A DNA stretch of 64,000 bases from Paenibacillus doosanensis (lineage in GTDB: Bacteria > Bacillota > Bacilli > Paenibacillales > NBRC-103111), in NCBI RefSeq assembly GCF_025060755.1, contig NZ_JANYUY010000003.1:124001-188000 (forward strand), written 5' to 3'. A program made the translations under genes and the position numbers. Shown piece after piece: positions 7,832 to 17,122 of this stretch (its first letter is position 1; the number at the start of each line of letters is the position of its first letter). The notes under the pieces were generated by a model, which ran no database searches, had not been told where the DNA came from, and worked only from the letters and a program-made list of their open reading frames with translations.

Positions 7832-8869
7832 ATGTACAGAATATTGATTGCAGATGATGAACCGGTGATCCGTAAAGGGCTGCAAAAGCTGATCGAGCAA
7901 TCGGGCCAGCCTATCGCCAGCTTGCGGCTTGCCGAGCACGGATGCGATGCGCTGCAGCAAATTCGGGAGGAACGGCCCCATTTTTTATTTACGGACATTC
8001 GGATGCCGAAGATGGACGGGCTCGAATTGTGCAGACGTACGGCGGAATGGGATTCGGACATACAAATCGTCGTCGTGTCGGGATACAATGATTTTGAATA
8101 TGCGCAAAAGTGTTTGTCTTACGGCGTAAAGGAATATTTGCTTAAGCCGATCAGCAAAAAATCGGTGGAGGCGGCCTTGGAGAAGCTGGCCAAAGCTTAT
8201 GCGAAGCAAGCCTCGCAGCCGTTCGTTTCCGTCTCCCGATTGGAGCAGTGGGTCAGCGCGGCGGAAGAAGCCGTGTGGAACCTGCAGCACGACCGGCTGC
8301 TGGAAATTATCGGATTCGTCAGGCAGGAGCTGGCCTCCTGCGGGTTGAAGTTATATCAGACGATCGAGGTGCTTGCGGAGTTCTCGGCGCTCTTGATCAA
8401 AAGATTGAACGTCAGGGATGTGTTCGTCTTCACCGATAAGCTCCGGCTGGATCAGGTGCAGTCGGAGAGCGAGGCCGTAAGCCTCTTTCAGAGCGATCTG
8501 GAGCTGATGCTGCAGGAGCTTAAGGCAAGGCGCAGAGGGAAGCTGCGGGATCATGTGGAGGAAGCGAAGCTCTATATTGAAGAGCATTTGAACGAGGAGG
8601 TGTCGCTGGAAGAGGTTGCCGACCGGATCGGGCTGAATCCGTCCTATTTCAGCCAACTGTTCAAGCAGTCGACCCAGGAGACGTTCGTGCAGTACCGCAC
8701 CCGCCGGCGGATGGAAAAGGCCAAGAAGCTGCTTGCTCTGCCGCACTACCGGATCACGGACATATCCGGCGAGGTCGGCTACGCCGATCATCCGCATTTT
8801 ACCAAGACGTTCAAGAAATATACCGGCGAGCTGCCTTCCGAATACCGAAGCAGGTTGGGGATTGACTAA
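7832..8869 (+). CDS. Response regulator with AraC-type DNA-binding domain, YesN-like
   Basis: A 345-residue regulator. The receiver domain (about 1-120) has the acidic pair D8/D9, phosphoacceptor D55 in FTDIRMPKMDG and the conserved Lys in EYLLKP. A linker follows, and the last 100 residues are an AraC/XylS double helix-turn-helix (VSLEEVADRIGLNPSYFSQLFK, then ITDISGEVGYADHPHFTKTFKKY). This architecture is YesN. AGGGGGCG precedes the ATG. The sensor kinase starts 2 bases after the stop codon, so the two are translated together. The likely target is the 41-base block at 3960-4000 and 5984-6024. Confidence 0.9.
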   Translation: MYRILIADDEPVIRKGLQKLIEQSGQPIASLRLAEHGCDALQQIREERPHFLFTDIRMPKMDGLELCRRTAEWDSDIQIVVVSGYNDFEYAQKCLSYGVKEYLLKPISKKSVEAALEKLAKAYAKQASQPFVSVSRLEQWVSAAEEAVWNLQHDRLLEIIGFVRQELASCGLKLYQTIEVLAEFSALLIKRLNVRDVFVFTDKLRLDQVQSESEAVSLFQSDLELMLQELKARRRGKLRDHVEEAKLYIEEHLNEEVSLEEVADRIGLNPSYFSQLFKQSTQETFVQYRTRRRMEKAKKLLALPHYRITDISGEVGYADHPHFTKTFKKYTGELPSEYRSRLGID

Positions 8870-8870
8870 C

Positions 8871-10721
8871 ATGAAAAAGCGAACGCTTTCAGGTCAAATG
8901 TACGTTTATTTTTCCATCATCATCGTATTGTCTCTGGCTACTCTCGGCATCGTGTCGTACTTGCAGTCATCCCGGGCGCTGGACCGCCAGGTGGAGCAGT
9001 ACATGGAGCAAATGATCGAAAGCGCCGCTTATCAGACCGATATTTATTTGCAAACGTATGAGCTGTTGAACAACGCGTTCTCGTCGAACCCCGATGTCCG
9101 GGCGTTTTTCGATATCGGGCGCAACGATTCATACGAATATTACTACTATTCGGAGCGAATTAAGAAATTCGCCTCCCAGTCGGTACAGTCAATCGTGACG
9201 CTGTACAAACAGCTGAATTCGATTTATGTCGTAGGCTTGCAGGGAAGGGCGGTCATTTACGACAACCAGAACTTTCTCATTCAGGAGACAGGCCTTAGCG
9301 ACCGCACGTATCAAATGCTTATGCAATCGATTCCAAGCGACGGCAGCATCGTGCTGCTCGACATGAGCATCCGGCCCGAGGATCAGGGAACGGTGGTGAC
9401 GCTGGCGCGGAAAGTTCGGGGAGCCGCTTACGAACCCGAATTTAAAGGGATCGTAGCCATCGAATTCAAGCTGCAGGAGCTCGCCAAAATTTGGGACCGC
9501 GTCAATATCGGCAAGGACGGTTACTTCTTTATTATGCACGACAAAGGAAGCCCGATCTATCATCCGCCGTTTGTCACTCCCGATGAGTCCGTGCTGGGCG
9601 CGATTTCCCGGCATCTTGCCGACAGCGCCGACAAAGTGTTCGTCGAGCCGTACAACGGCGAGCAGCGGATGTTCGTCGCCCGCAAGTCGGACTACTCCAA
9701 GTGGACGCTTGTCGTCTCCATGCCGGTCAAGGAGCTGCGCAAGCCGATTTCGACGATCCGCAGCACGACGCTGCTCGTCGGCATGATCACGCTGCTGCTG
9801 GCGTTGTTTCTGGCGTTCCGCTTCGGGCAATCGATGCTCGCTCCGATCCGCGAGCTGAAGGAGAGTATGCGCGAGACGGAGAAGGGCAATTGGCAGCACA
9901 TCGAAGAAATCGACCGCACCGACGAGCTCGGCGGGCTGATTCACAGCTACAATCTGATGGTTACCCGGCTGTCGGAAATGATCGACAAGGTGTATGCGGC
10001 CGAGCTTCAGCAGCAGAAGGACGCGCTGCAGATTCAGGAGAGCGAGCTGGAGCGGCACCGGGCGGAGTTCCAGGCGCTGCAGCTGCAGATCAATCCGCAT
10101 TTTCTGTACAACACGCTGGAGACGATCAACTGCTACGCTATCGTCCAGGATTCCCACGAAATTACCGAGATGGTCGAGGCGATGGCCTTCATGCTGCGTT
10201 ATTCGATCCAGACGAATCTGGAAGAAATAACGGTGGCGAACGAGCTGAATCATGTCCGCAATTATATGATTATTTTACAGCACAGAATCGACCGCGAATT
10301 CGAGATCGAAGTGGTTATTTCTCCGTCGCTGCTGCTGGAGAAGATGGTGCGGCTGACTCTGCAGCCCGTTGTGGAAAATATTTTCCAGCATGCCTTCGGC
10401 AATGGCATCGAGCCGCATCATTTCATCCGGATCGACGCCCGGAAAGAAAACGGTTACTTCCTGGTCACCGTCGAAGATAACGGCGCCGGCATTCCGCCGG
10501 AGCAGCTTAGCAAGCTGCAGGAGCAGCTCAGCCTGAACCGGCTATCGGAAGATCAGCCCAACTCCGGCGGACGCAGGGGAGGCATAGGATTGATGAATGT
10601 GCACCGGCGCATTCAGATGGTGTTCGGAGAGCAGTACGGGTTGCAGGTGGAGAGCGAATGGGGCAAAGGCAGCCGCTTTATTTTGACGATGCCCGATTTG
10701 CCCGATAAGATGCAAATCTAA
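8871..10721 (+). CDS. Sensor histidine kinase, YesM-like
   Basis: A 616-residue membrane kinase. Membrane segments at about 13-33 and 299-318 flank a roughly 265-residue extracellular sensing region of the Cache type. A HAMP linker and then the His_kinase domain follow, with phosphoacceptor His410 in INPHFLYNTLETI. The HATPase domain has the VVENIFQHA and DNGAGIPP boxes. This is the LytS/YesM class, paired with AraC-type regulators and sugar transporters. The frame is open further upstream inside yesN, but the ATG at 8871 directly after the yesN stop gives the normal basic, then hydrophobic start. It may sense sugars outside the cell or the loaded binding protein. Confidence 0.9.
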   Translation: MKKRTLSGQMYVYFSIIIVLSLATLGIVSYLQSSRALDRQVEQYMEQMIESAAYQTDIYLQTYELLNNAFSSNPDVRAFFDIGRNDSYEYYYYSERIKKFASQSVQSIVTLYKQLNSIYVVGLQGRAVIYDNQNFLIQETGLSDRTYQMLMQSIPSDGSIVLLDMSIRPEDQGTVVTLARKVRGAAYEPEFKGIVAIEFKLQELAKIWDRVNIGKDGYFFIMHDKGSPIYHPPFVTPDESVLGAISRHLADSADKVFVEPYNGEQRMFVARKSDYSKWTLVVSMPVKELRKPISTIRSTTLLVGMITLLLALFLAFRFGQSMLAPIRELKESMRETEKGNWQHIEEIDRTDELGGLIHSYNLMVTRLSEMIDKVYAAELQQQKDALQIQESELERHRAEFQALQLQINPHFLYNTLETINCYAIVQDSHEITEMVEAMAFMLRYSIQTNLEEITVANELNHVRNYMIILQHRIDREFEIEVVISPSLLLEKMVRLTLQPVVENIFQHAFGNGIEPHHFIRIDARKENGYFLVTVEDNGAGIPPEQLSKLQEQLSLNRLSEDQPNSGGRRGGIGLMNVHRRIQMVFGEQYGLQVESEWGKGSRFILTMPDLPDKMQI

Positions 10722-10751
10722 CAAATTTATTTTTAATAGGGAGGAATGAAG

Positions 10752-11519
10752 ATGAATACGCAGTTAAACGGACTCATCGCATTGGTGACAGGCTCGAATA
10801 CGGGCATAGGGAGGGCTATCGCCCTGCTGCTCGCCGCTAACGGCGCCAAGGTCGGGGTGACTTACTTGAACAATAAAGAGCAGGGAGAGGAGACCGTCGC
10901 GATGATTCGCGAAGCGGGCGGACAAGCGGCGCTGTTCCAGGCCGACGTGTCGGATACGGAGCAGATCGACAGGCTGGTCGCAGGCGTTGAGGAGGCGCTG
11001 GGCGGCACGGTCGATATTTTGGTGAATAATGCCGGGCATTTGATCAGACGCTGCCCGAATACCGAGATGACCGAAGAGCTGTACGACCAAATCATGAACG
11101 TCAACCTGAAAAGCACCGTGTTCATGTGCAAGCGCGTGCTGCCGGGCATGAAGGCCAAAGGCTTCGGCCGCATCGTCAACATGTCCTCGGTTGCCGCGCA
11201 TAACGGCGGCGGTCCGGGCTCGAGCATCTACGCCGCGAGCAAGGCGGCGATTGCCAGCTACTCCAAGGGCTTGGCGAAGGAAGCAGCCGCAGACGGCATT
11301 ACGGTCAATATCGTCTCGCCCGGGTTTATCGGACAGACGGCGTTCCACGCTACGTTCACGACGGATGAAGCCCGCAAAGCGACGGTAAGCGGCCTGCCGC
11401 TCAAGCGGGAAGGAACGCCGGAGGATGTCGCCGGCGCCGTGCTCTATCTCGTATCCGATCTGGCGTCCTACTTGACCGGGGAAACGATCGAAATTAACGG
11501 CGGCATGCTGATGAGATAA
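10752..11519 (+). CDS. SDR family oxidoreductase, possible uronate reductase
   Basis: A 255-residue short-chain dehydrogenase with the dinucleotide motif TGSNTGIG near the N terminus, NNAG at about 90, a catalytic Ser in NMSSVA, and YAASK as the Tyr/Lys pair. GGGAGG lies 7 bases before the ATG at 10752; the ATG at 10746 is too close to it. It sits between a sugar-sensing two-component system and a uronate-type polysaccharide lyase. The attractive role is therefore reduction of the unsaturated or keto uronate the lyase releases, for example 4-deoxy-5-hexoseulose uronate to KDG, as done by SDR enzymes of similar size in alginate users. The family assignment is firm; the substrate is inference. 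Confidence 0.8.
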   Translation: MNTQLNGLIALVTGSNTGIGRAIALLLAANGAKVGVTYLNNKEQGEETVAMIREAGGQAALFQADVSDTEQIDRLVAGVEEALGGTVDILVNNAGHLIRRCPNTEMTEELYDQIMNVNLKSTVFMCKRVLPGMKAKGFGRIVNMSSVAAHNGGGPGSSIYAASKAAIASYSKGLAKEAAADGITVNIVSPGFIGQTAFHATFTTDEARKATVSGLPLKREGTPEDVAGAVLYLVSDLASYLTGETIEINGGMLMR

Positions 11520-11596
11520 CGCTTCTGGGAAGCGAGCAGATGCAAGAGACAGACATCCGGCCCGGGAGGCCGGAGCATGGAGGGAGATATACAACC

Positions 11597-13933
11597 GTGA
11601 CTCAACCGTTATATCAGCCGCAGAGCGGCGTTCTGACCGTACAATATTCGCCCGACGAGCATACCCGGCTGATCGAGAATCCGCCGCGCTTCACCTGGAT
11701 TCCCGCGCAGCTGGAGAATGACCGCTACACGCTGCAAATTTCCCGGTCGCCGCAATTTGCGCCGGAGGAGACCGAGACGGTACGCTCCGTACCGTACAAT
11801 CTGTATACGCCGGATCATGCGCTTGCGCCCGGCGATTATTATTGGCGCTATGCGCTGCTGCTTAGCGGCGATGAGGAAGCGGCGGCGCATGGCGATGCCG
11901 GCGGCGAAGATGCGCCGCGCAGCGAGTGGAGCGCGGTGCGCCGCTTCACGGTGCCGGCAGGGCTGCCCGAGACGCCGCTTGCCGGGCGCGAGGAGCGCTA
12001 CGCGCAGGCTGCCCCGGCGCATCCGCGCCTGTGGCTGCAGGCGGAGGAGCTGCCGGCGTTCCGCCGCAAGGTGCAGACCGATCCTGCCGGGACGGGCTGG
12101 GACGCGTTCTACGAGCGCTCCGTCGCTCCTTGGATCGGCCGCGAGCTAATCGCCGAACCGCTTCCTTATCCGGGCAATAAGCGCGTAGCCGGCTTGTGGC
12201 GTCAAATGTACATAGACTGCCAGGAAGCGCTGTATGCGATCCGCCACCTCAGCGTCGCCGGAGTCGTGCTGGAAGATCCGGCGCTGATCGCGCGCGCCAA
12301 AGAGTGGCTGCTGCATGTAGCCTCCTGGGATGTGCAGGGGCCTACCAGCAGAGATTATAACGACGAGGCGGCCTTCCGGGTTGCCGGCGCCCTGGCGTGG
12401 GGCTACGATTGGCTCTACGGCCATCTGACGGAGACGGAGCGGGAGGAGGTGCGCGGCAGGCTGCGGCGGCGCACCGAGCAGGTCGCGTTCCATGTAATCG
12501 AGCGCTCCAAGATCCATCATGTGCCGTTCGACAGCCATGCGGTGCGTTCGCTGTCCTCGGTGCTCGCCCCTTGCGGCATCGCCATGTTCGGCGAGGAGGA
12601 CAAGGCCAAAGAATGGCTCGATTATACGCTTGAATATTACGCTTGCCTGTATACGCCGTGGGGAGGCGCCGACGGGGGATGGGCGGAAGGGCCGATGTAT
12701 TGGACGACCGGGATGGCCTTTGTGACCGAAGCGCTGAACTTGCTGAAAAAATATACGGGGATCGATTTTTATGCCCGCCCGTTTTTTCAAAAAACCGGCG
12801 ATTTCCCGCTGTACTGCTTCTCGCCGGACACGCTGCGCGCCAGCTTCGGCGACCAGTCCACGCTCGGCGATCCGGTCAGCCTGAAAACCGGCTTCAATAT
12901 TCGCCAGTTCGCAGGCATTACGGGCAACGGCATGTATCAATGGTATTACGAGCAAACGCGCGCCATCGATACGGACTCGGAGATGAAATTTTATAACTAC
13001 GGCTGGTGGGATTTCCGGTTCGACGAGATGATGTACCGCCACGACTATCCGGCCGTTGAAGCCGCGGCTCCCGAGCGGATCGAGCCGGTCAAATGGTTCC
13101 GCGATATCGGCTGGGTCGCGTTCCACGCCCATATGGACCGGCCGGACGACCATATTATGCTGCTGACCAAAAGCAGCCCTTACGGCTCGATCAGCCACAG
13201 CCACGGCGACCAGAACGGCTTCCTGCTGCATGCCTACGGCGAGCCGTTAGCCATCGAGAGCGGCTATTACATCGCCTTCGGCAGCACGATGCATCGGAAT
13301 TGGCGCAGGCAGACCCGTTCGACGAACAATATTTTGATCGACGGACAGGGTCAGTACGCGGGGACGAACAAGGTGCTCAATATGGCCGCTTCGGGCGCCG
13401 TAGAAGCTGTGGAGCGGCATTCCGGATACAGCTACTCCCGCTGCAACGCGACGGCCGCCTACAAGGAGAACGTGCCTTATCTGGACCGCTATGTCAGGGA
13501 GCTGTATTTCTTCAACGAATCGTATGTCGTCGTCGTCGATACGATCGACCTGTCCGAGCCGGGCAGCGTCGACTGGCTGCTGCATACGCTGCATCCGATG
13601 AAGCTCGGCGCGCAATCGTTCCTGATGCGGGGGACGAAGGCGGATCTGGACGGACGGTTCGTGTATTGCTCCTCCGGCGATATGCGGCTCACGCAAAGCG
13701 ACGAATTCCCGGATGTCGACCCGGCGGAGATCGAAGGGCTTGCCAAGCAGTGGCATTTGCAAGCTTCGACGCCGGCGGCGCGGAGCCATCGGATCGCCGC
13801 TCTGCTGGTGCCGCTGCGCAAAGGGGAACCGAAGTACGTATCGTATTTTATGGACGATCAGGATCACGGCGTTCATCTGTATTTTACGGAGGATGGCGTC
13901 ACGCATAAAGTGGAAGTGTCCAAAGCGTATTGA
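11597..13933 (+). CDS. Heparinase II/III-type polysaccharide lyase
   Basis: About 778 residues, without an obvious signal peptide, so probably cytoplasmic. A beta-sandwich N-terminal region (DUF4962-like) is followed by an alpha/alpha-toroid and the heparinase II/III C-terminal domain, with SHSHGDQNGFLLHAYGEPLAIESGYY-type chemistry around 13190-13270. Candidate catalytic residues are His314 in FDSHAVR and Tyr368 in AEGPMYW. Their 54-residue spacing is what I recall for the PL15 exo-oligoalginate lyase Atu3025 and close to heparinase II. GTG at 11597 is chosen because GGAGGGAG sits 11 bases before it; an in-frame ATG at 11540 would add 19 residues. It likely trims imported oligouronides. The substrate (alginate, glycosaminoglycan or other) is open. 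Confidence 0.82.
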   Translation: MTQPLYQPQSGVLTVQYSPDEHTRLIENPPRFTWIPAQLENDRYTLQISRSPQFAPEETETVRSVPYNLYTPDHALAPGDYYWRYALLLSGDEEAAAHGDAGGEDAPRSEWSAVRRFTVPAGLPETPLAGREERYAQAAPAHPRLWLQAEELPAFRRKVQTDPAGTGWDAFYERSVAPWIGRELIAEPLPYPGNKRVAGLWRQMYIDCQEALYAIRHLSVAGVVLEDPALIARAKEWLLHVASWDVQGPTSRDYNDEAAFRVAGALAWGYDWLYGHLTETEREEVRGRLRRRTEQVAFHVIERSKIHHVPFDSHAVRSLSSVLAPCGIAMFGEEDKAKEWLDYTLEYYACLYTPWGGADGGWAEGPMYWTTGMAFVTEALNLLKKYTGIDFYARPFFQKTGDFPLYCFSPDTLRASFGDQSTLGDPVSLKTGFNIRQFAGITGNGMYQWYYEQTRAIDTDSEMKFYNYGWWDFRFDEMMYRHDYPAVEAAAPERIEPVKWFRDIGWVAFHAHMDRPDDHIMLLTKSSPYGSISHSHGDQNGFLLHAYGEPLAIESGYYIAFGSTMHRNWRRQTRSTNNILIDGQGQYAGTNKVLNMAASGAVEAVERHSGYSYSRCNATAAYKENVPYLDRYVRELYFFNESYVVVVDTIDLSEPGSVDWLLHTLHPMKLGAQSFLMRGTKADLDGRFVYCSSGDMRLTQSDEFPDVDPAEIEGLAKQWHLQASTPAARSHRIAALLVPLRKGEPKYVSYFMDDQDHGVHLYFTEDGVTHKVEVSKAY

Positions 13934-13984
13934 CGGGAAAGAAGGGAAGCGGGGGCTTTCTCATACAGAGGGCGCTAATCTAAA

Positions 13985-14021
13985 CAAAAGAGGAACGGAT
14001 CTTGGCATCCGCTCCTCTTTT
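13985..14021. terminator. Bidirectional terminator between lyase and SsuA-like gene
   Basis: AAAAGAGGA and CGGAT pair with ATCCG and TCCTCTTTT. A-tracts on one side and T-tracts on the other suit transcription from both strands. Confidence 0.85.
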
Positions 14022-14074
14022 GCGATTCGTCCGTTGTTGGCAACCGGCCGGTTATTCGGCCATGACAGCCGTTC

Positions 14075-15133
14075 TTATTTGCCGGCTTTGACTTCTTCCA
14101 GCAGGCTGAGGTCGACAAACTTGCTCAAGTCAAGCTCTTCTTTCTTCACGTCTTTAATATAGCCGGCATCGATCGATACTTTGGCCATTTCTTCAATCGC
14201 TTCCTTGCTGACGTCGGTCGTCAAGTTCAATCGGGACAGCGCGGCTTTGATCAGCGCAATGTCCATGCCTTTGCCGCTCAACGCTTTCAGGCGGTTGTTG
14301 ATCAGCTCGTAGGACTCGTCCGGATTTTTCTTGATGTACTCGATCGCATCGGCGTTCGCTTGGATCGCCTGCTTCGCCATATCACGGTGCTCTTTGAGGA
14401 ACTTATCGCCCGCTACGAGAATGGTCAAAGGATAGTTGCCGTTGTTCGGCGGAATTTTATCCCAGTCGACGATGATTTTGCCGATGCCTTCCTGTTCCAT
14501 TTGCGTGCCCCACGGTTCGGGGATGAGCGTAGCGTCGATTTCTTTTTGACGCATAGCGACCAGCGTATCGGCCGGAGCGCGGGCAATGATCTGCACGCCG
14601 GATTTGTCGGTGGTGACGTTCAGGTTGTTTTGCTTCAGCAGCAGGCGCAGCGAAATTTCATTCGTGCTGCCTTTGGTCGGAATCGCTACGGTTTTGCCGA
14701 CCAGATCTTTCGGGCTGGAGATGCCGGAATCCTTGCCCGCTACGAGCACCGCGCCGCCGTTGTTGGAGCCGGAGATGACGCGGAAGTTTTTGCTTTTGAT
14801 GAATTGGTTGGTGGAAGGGCCGGGACCGACGAAGCCGAGATCGATTTCGCCCGTTGCGAGCGCCGTCGAGAAATCGGAGCCGTTATCGAACGGCGTCACT
14901 TCGATTTTGACGTTGTCGCCCCAGTATTTTTGGAACAAGCCTTTTTCCAGAGCGACGTAGCCGGCAGCGTGCGTGACGTTCTTGAAGATGCCGAGCTTGA
15001 CGGTCGAAGCCGGTGCGGACTTGCCTCCGGCGGCTGCGCCGTCCTTGGCCGCTTCGTCTTTTTTGCCGCAAGCGGACAGTACCAGAACGGCGACCATAAG
15101 GATGGCGATAAGGACGGATACTTGTTTTTTCAT
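14075..15133 (-). CDS. Sulfonate/taurine-type ABC binding lipoprotein
   Basis: A 352-residue binding protein of the SsuA/TauA/NMT1 class. Lipobox LSAC gives lipidated Cys22. The pattern LGIFKNVTHAAGYVALEKGLF and the segment about GKTVAIPTKGSTNEI are typical of nitrate/sulfonate/taurine binding folds. It is last in an ssuB-ssuC-ssuA order on the minus strand, 99 bases after the permease. GGGGAG precedes the ATG. It probably brings in organosulfur compounds when sulfate or cysteine is short. Other ligands of this fold (pyrimidine precursors, riboflavin, nitrate) cannot be excluded. Confidence 0.85.
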   Translation of the reverse strand: MKKQVSVLIAILMVAVLVLSACGKKDEAAKDGAAAGGKSAPASTVKLGIFKNVTHAAGYVALEKGLFQKYWGDNVKIEVTPFDNGSDFSTALATGEIDLGFVGPGPSTNQFIKSKNFRVISGSNNGGAVLVAGKDSGISSPKDLVGKTVAIPTKGSTNEISLRLLLKQNNLNVTTDKSGVQIIARAPADTLVAMRQKEIDATLIPEPWGTQMEQEGIGKIIVDWDKIPPNNGNYPLTILVAGDKFLKEHRDMAKQAIQANADAIEYIKKNPDESYELINNRLKALSGKGMDIALIKAALSRLNLTTDVSKEAIEEMAKVSIDAGYIKDVKKEELDLSKFVDLSLLEEVKAGK

Positions 15134-15232
15134 TGTATAACTCCCCTTTTTCTTATGCGAATAGTTTGAATAAAGGCTTCGGAAAAGGAGCGGATTCCGC
15201 CGGTTAGCCCGGCGCCGCCCGTCTTGTTCAAG

Positions 15233-15997
15233 TTACTTCTGCTTGCCCGATAAACCGTAGCGAATCAGAATCGTGTCCTCCAGCCGCTTGAAGCAAAAAT
15301 GGTCGGACAGCGTGCCGAGCACCGCGATAATGATGACGATCGACAGCATGAGCGCCGTGTCGGCCAAGTTCCGGCCGTCCTGCAGCAGCTGGCCGAGCCC
15401 GACGCCTTTGGCGATCAATTCGCCTGCGACGAGCGCGCGCCACGCGAAAGCCCAAGCGACGCGTACTCCCGTAATCATATGCGGGAACGCCGCGGGCACC
15501 ATAACCTGATAGAACATTTTGAACCCGTTGCCGGTTCCCATCGTCTGCGCCGCCTTCAGGTAGAGCGGGGGGATGTTCATAATGCCCGTCCGGCTCGACA
15601 TCGCCATCGTCCAGGTAGCGCCTAACGCCGTGATGAACACGACGGAGAAATCGTTCATCCCGAACCAGATGATGGCAAACGGCAGCCAGGCAATGCTCGG
15701 AATCGTCTGCAGGGCGACGACCAGGAAGCCGAGCGTATCGTCCAGGAAACGGTATCTGGCGAACAGGAAGCCGAGCACCGTGCCGAGCGCGATAGAAATA
15801 ATGAAGGCGGTAAGCAGCCTGCGAATACTCTCAATCGTCGCCTCCAGCAGCTGGCCGTGGACGAAGCCGTCGTAGAACGCCTGGAAGGTCTGGGTGACGG
15901 AAGGGAATTTCCAGCCCCAATCGAAGATTCTAAATCCCGCTTCCCATGCTATCAACAGCAGAACCAGAAAGATCGTTCTTCTTAATGCTGTACTCAT
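15233..15997 (-). CDS. ssuC: Sulfonate-type ABC transporter permease
   Basis: A 254-residue permease of the SsuC/TauC class with about six hydrophobic segments and the cytoplasmic stretch LYLKAAQTMGTGNGFKMFYQVMVPAAFP, which is the ATPase-docking loop. The ATG at 15997 has AAAGGAGGAA 7 bases upstream. That ribosome binding site lies inside the ATPase gene, so the two genes overlap by 68 bases in different frames and are probably translationally coupled. Confidence 0.87.
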   Translation of the reverse strand: MSTALRRTIFLVLLLIAWEAGFRIFDWGWKFPSVTQTFQAFYDGFVHGQLLEATIESIRRLLTAFIISIALGTVLGFLFARYRFLDDTLGFLVVALQTIPSIAWLPFAIIWFGMNDFSVVFITALGATWTMAMSSRTGIMNIPPLYLKAAQTMGTGNGFKMFYQVMVPAAFPHMITGVRVAWAFAWRALVAGELIAKGVGLGQLLQDGRNLADTALMLSIVIIIAVLGTLSDHFCFKRLEDTILIRYGLSGKQK

Positions 15998-16769
15998 CGC
16001 CCATTTCCTCCTTTACCACTTTTTCCAGCTCGTCGGCCAGCGCGTCCATAATGCTGCTTTCGACGTGGTGGAGCACCGGGTCGGACAAGTCGCGCGGTCT
16101 GGCCGCCCGGACGGCGAATTCCTTCTTGATCGTTCCGGGACGCGTCGACATCACGAGCACTCTGTCGGAGAGGATAACCGCCTCGCGGATGTTATGGGTG
16201 ATGAACAGTATCGTCTTGCGGGTGCGCATCCAGATTTCTTCCAGCTCTTTGTGCAAAATGAGCCGCGTTTGTTCGTCGAGCGCCGCGAACGGCTCATCCA
16301 TCAGCAGTATTTCCGGGTCCATCGCCAGCGCTCTGGCAATGGCCGCTCTCTGCTTCATGCCGCCGGACAATTCATGCGGGTAGCGGTCGGCGAACCGGCT
16401 TAGGTGCACGGCTTTGATCTGCTCCATGGCCATCGCTTCGCGCTCTTTTTTGCCGATGCCCTTCTGCTTCAGTCCGAACGCGACGTTGTCGAGCACGGTC
16501 AGCCACGGGAACAGCGCATGCTCCTGAAAGACGACGACCCGATCCGGTCCCGGCGTGCTGCAAGGCTTGCCGCCAACCAGAATCTTTCCTTGCTCGGCTT
16601 GCTCCAGTCCAGCAACCAGATTGAGCAGCGTTGACTTGCCGCAGCCCGACGGGCCGAGCAGCGAGACGAATTCCCCTTTTTGAATCGTAAGCGATACGTT
16701 GTCGATGGCCGTAAACGACCCGCCCGTACGCTGATGAAACGTCTTGCTCACCTCTTTAATTTCGATCAA
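15930..16769 (-). CDS. ssuB: Sulfonate-type ABC transporter ATPase
   Basis: A 279-residue ATP-binding subunit. Walker A is GPSGCGKST, the signature is LSGGMKQR and Walker B is ILLMDEPFAALDE, followed by the switch His in ILFITHNIREA. Family members are usually about 250 residues; the extra C-terminal tail is the part that overlaps the permease gene. The start is TTG at 16769, with GGGGGAG 10 bases upstream and the natural beginning IEIKEVSKTF. A promoter on the minus strand at about 16974-16979 would leave a roughly 200-base leader. Confidence 0.88.
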   Translation of the reverse strand: MIEIKEVSKTFHQRTGGSFTAIDNVSLTIQKGEFVSLLGPSGCGKSTLLNLVAGLEQAEQGKILVGGKPCSTPGPDRVVVFQEHALFPWLTVLDNVAFGLKQKGIGKKEREAMAMEQIKAVHLSRFADRYPHELSGGMKQRAAIARALAMDPEILLMDEPFAALDEQTRLILHKELEEIWMRTRKTILFITHNIREAVILSDRVLVMSTRPGTIKKEFAVRAARPRDLSDPVLHHVESSIMDALADELEKVVKEEMGDEYSIKKNDLSGSAVDSMGSGI

Positions 16770-17122
16770 TGACGTTCACTCCCCCTGAGATCCAGCTTCT
16801 GGTTCCAATGTCCTATAACAATGTAGGCCTTTTTATTCGATAAAATAGATAAGGTATGCCGATAAATGTATAATCCATCATTCCGACCGGCTTTGTGTGA
16901 GATGTTGCGAATAGTAAGCTGTAACAAGCGGACGCCGCATTCTTCCTATCGTGCGGAGCCGGGAATGGATCAACTTATACCAACCTATTTTATCGGAATT
17001 GAAATGTTTGTCAATATAAAGTTTTCATAAAAAGGAGAAATGTCGTTTCGTGGCGAATAAGTGGCGGATCGCTTGCGGCATTTTACCATGAATTTACCAA
17101 TTTCGAGAAAGGTTTGACTGCA
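16770..17122. promoter_or_regulatory. Divergent control region of the ssuBCA-like genes
   Basis: 353 bases without a gene. On the minus strand TGGTATAAG (-10 at 16974-16979) is an extended -10. Directly upstream ATTCCGATAAAATAG (complement of 16985-16999) overlaps the -35 position. A near-copy, ATTCGATAAAATAG, lies in the opposite orientation at 16835-16848 in the leader. Two inverted copies of a rare AT-rich word suggest a repressor, perhaps a CymR-like sulfur regulator; I cannot confirm the motif. I see no SAM riboswitch. Confidence 0.45.

Noticed and set aside
16770-16970. SAM riboswitch or T-box in the sulfonate transporter leader
   Set aside because: The S-box and T-box core words are absent; only generic pairings are seen.
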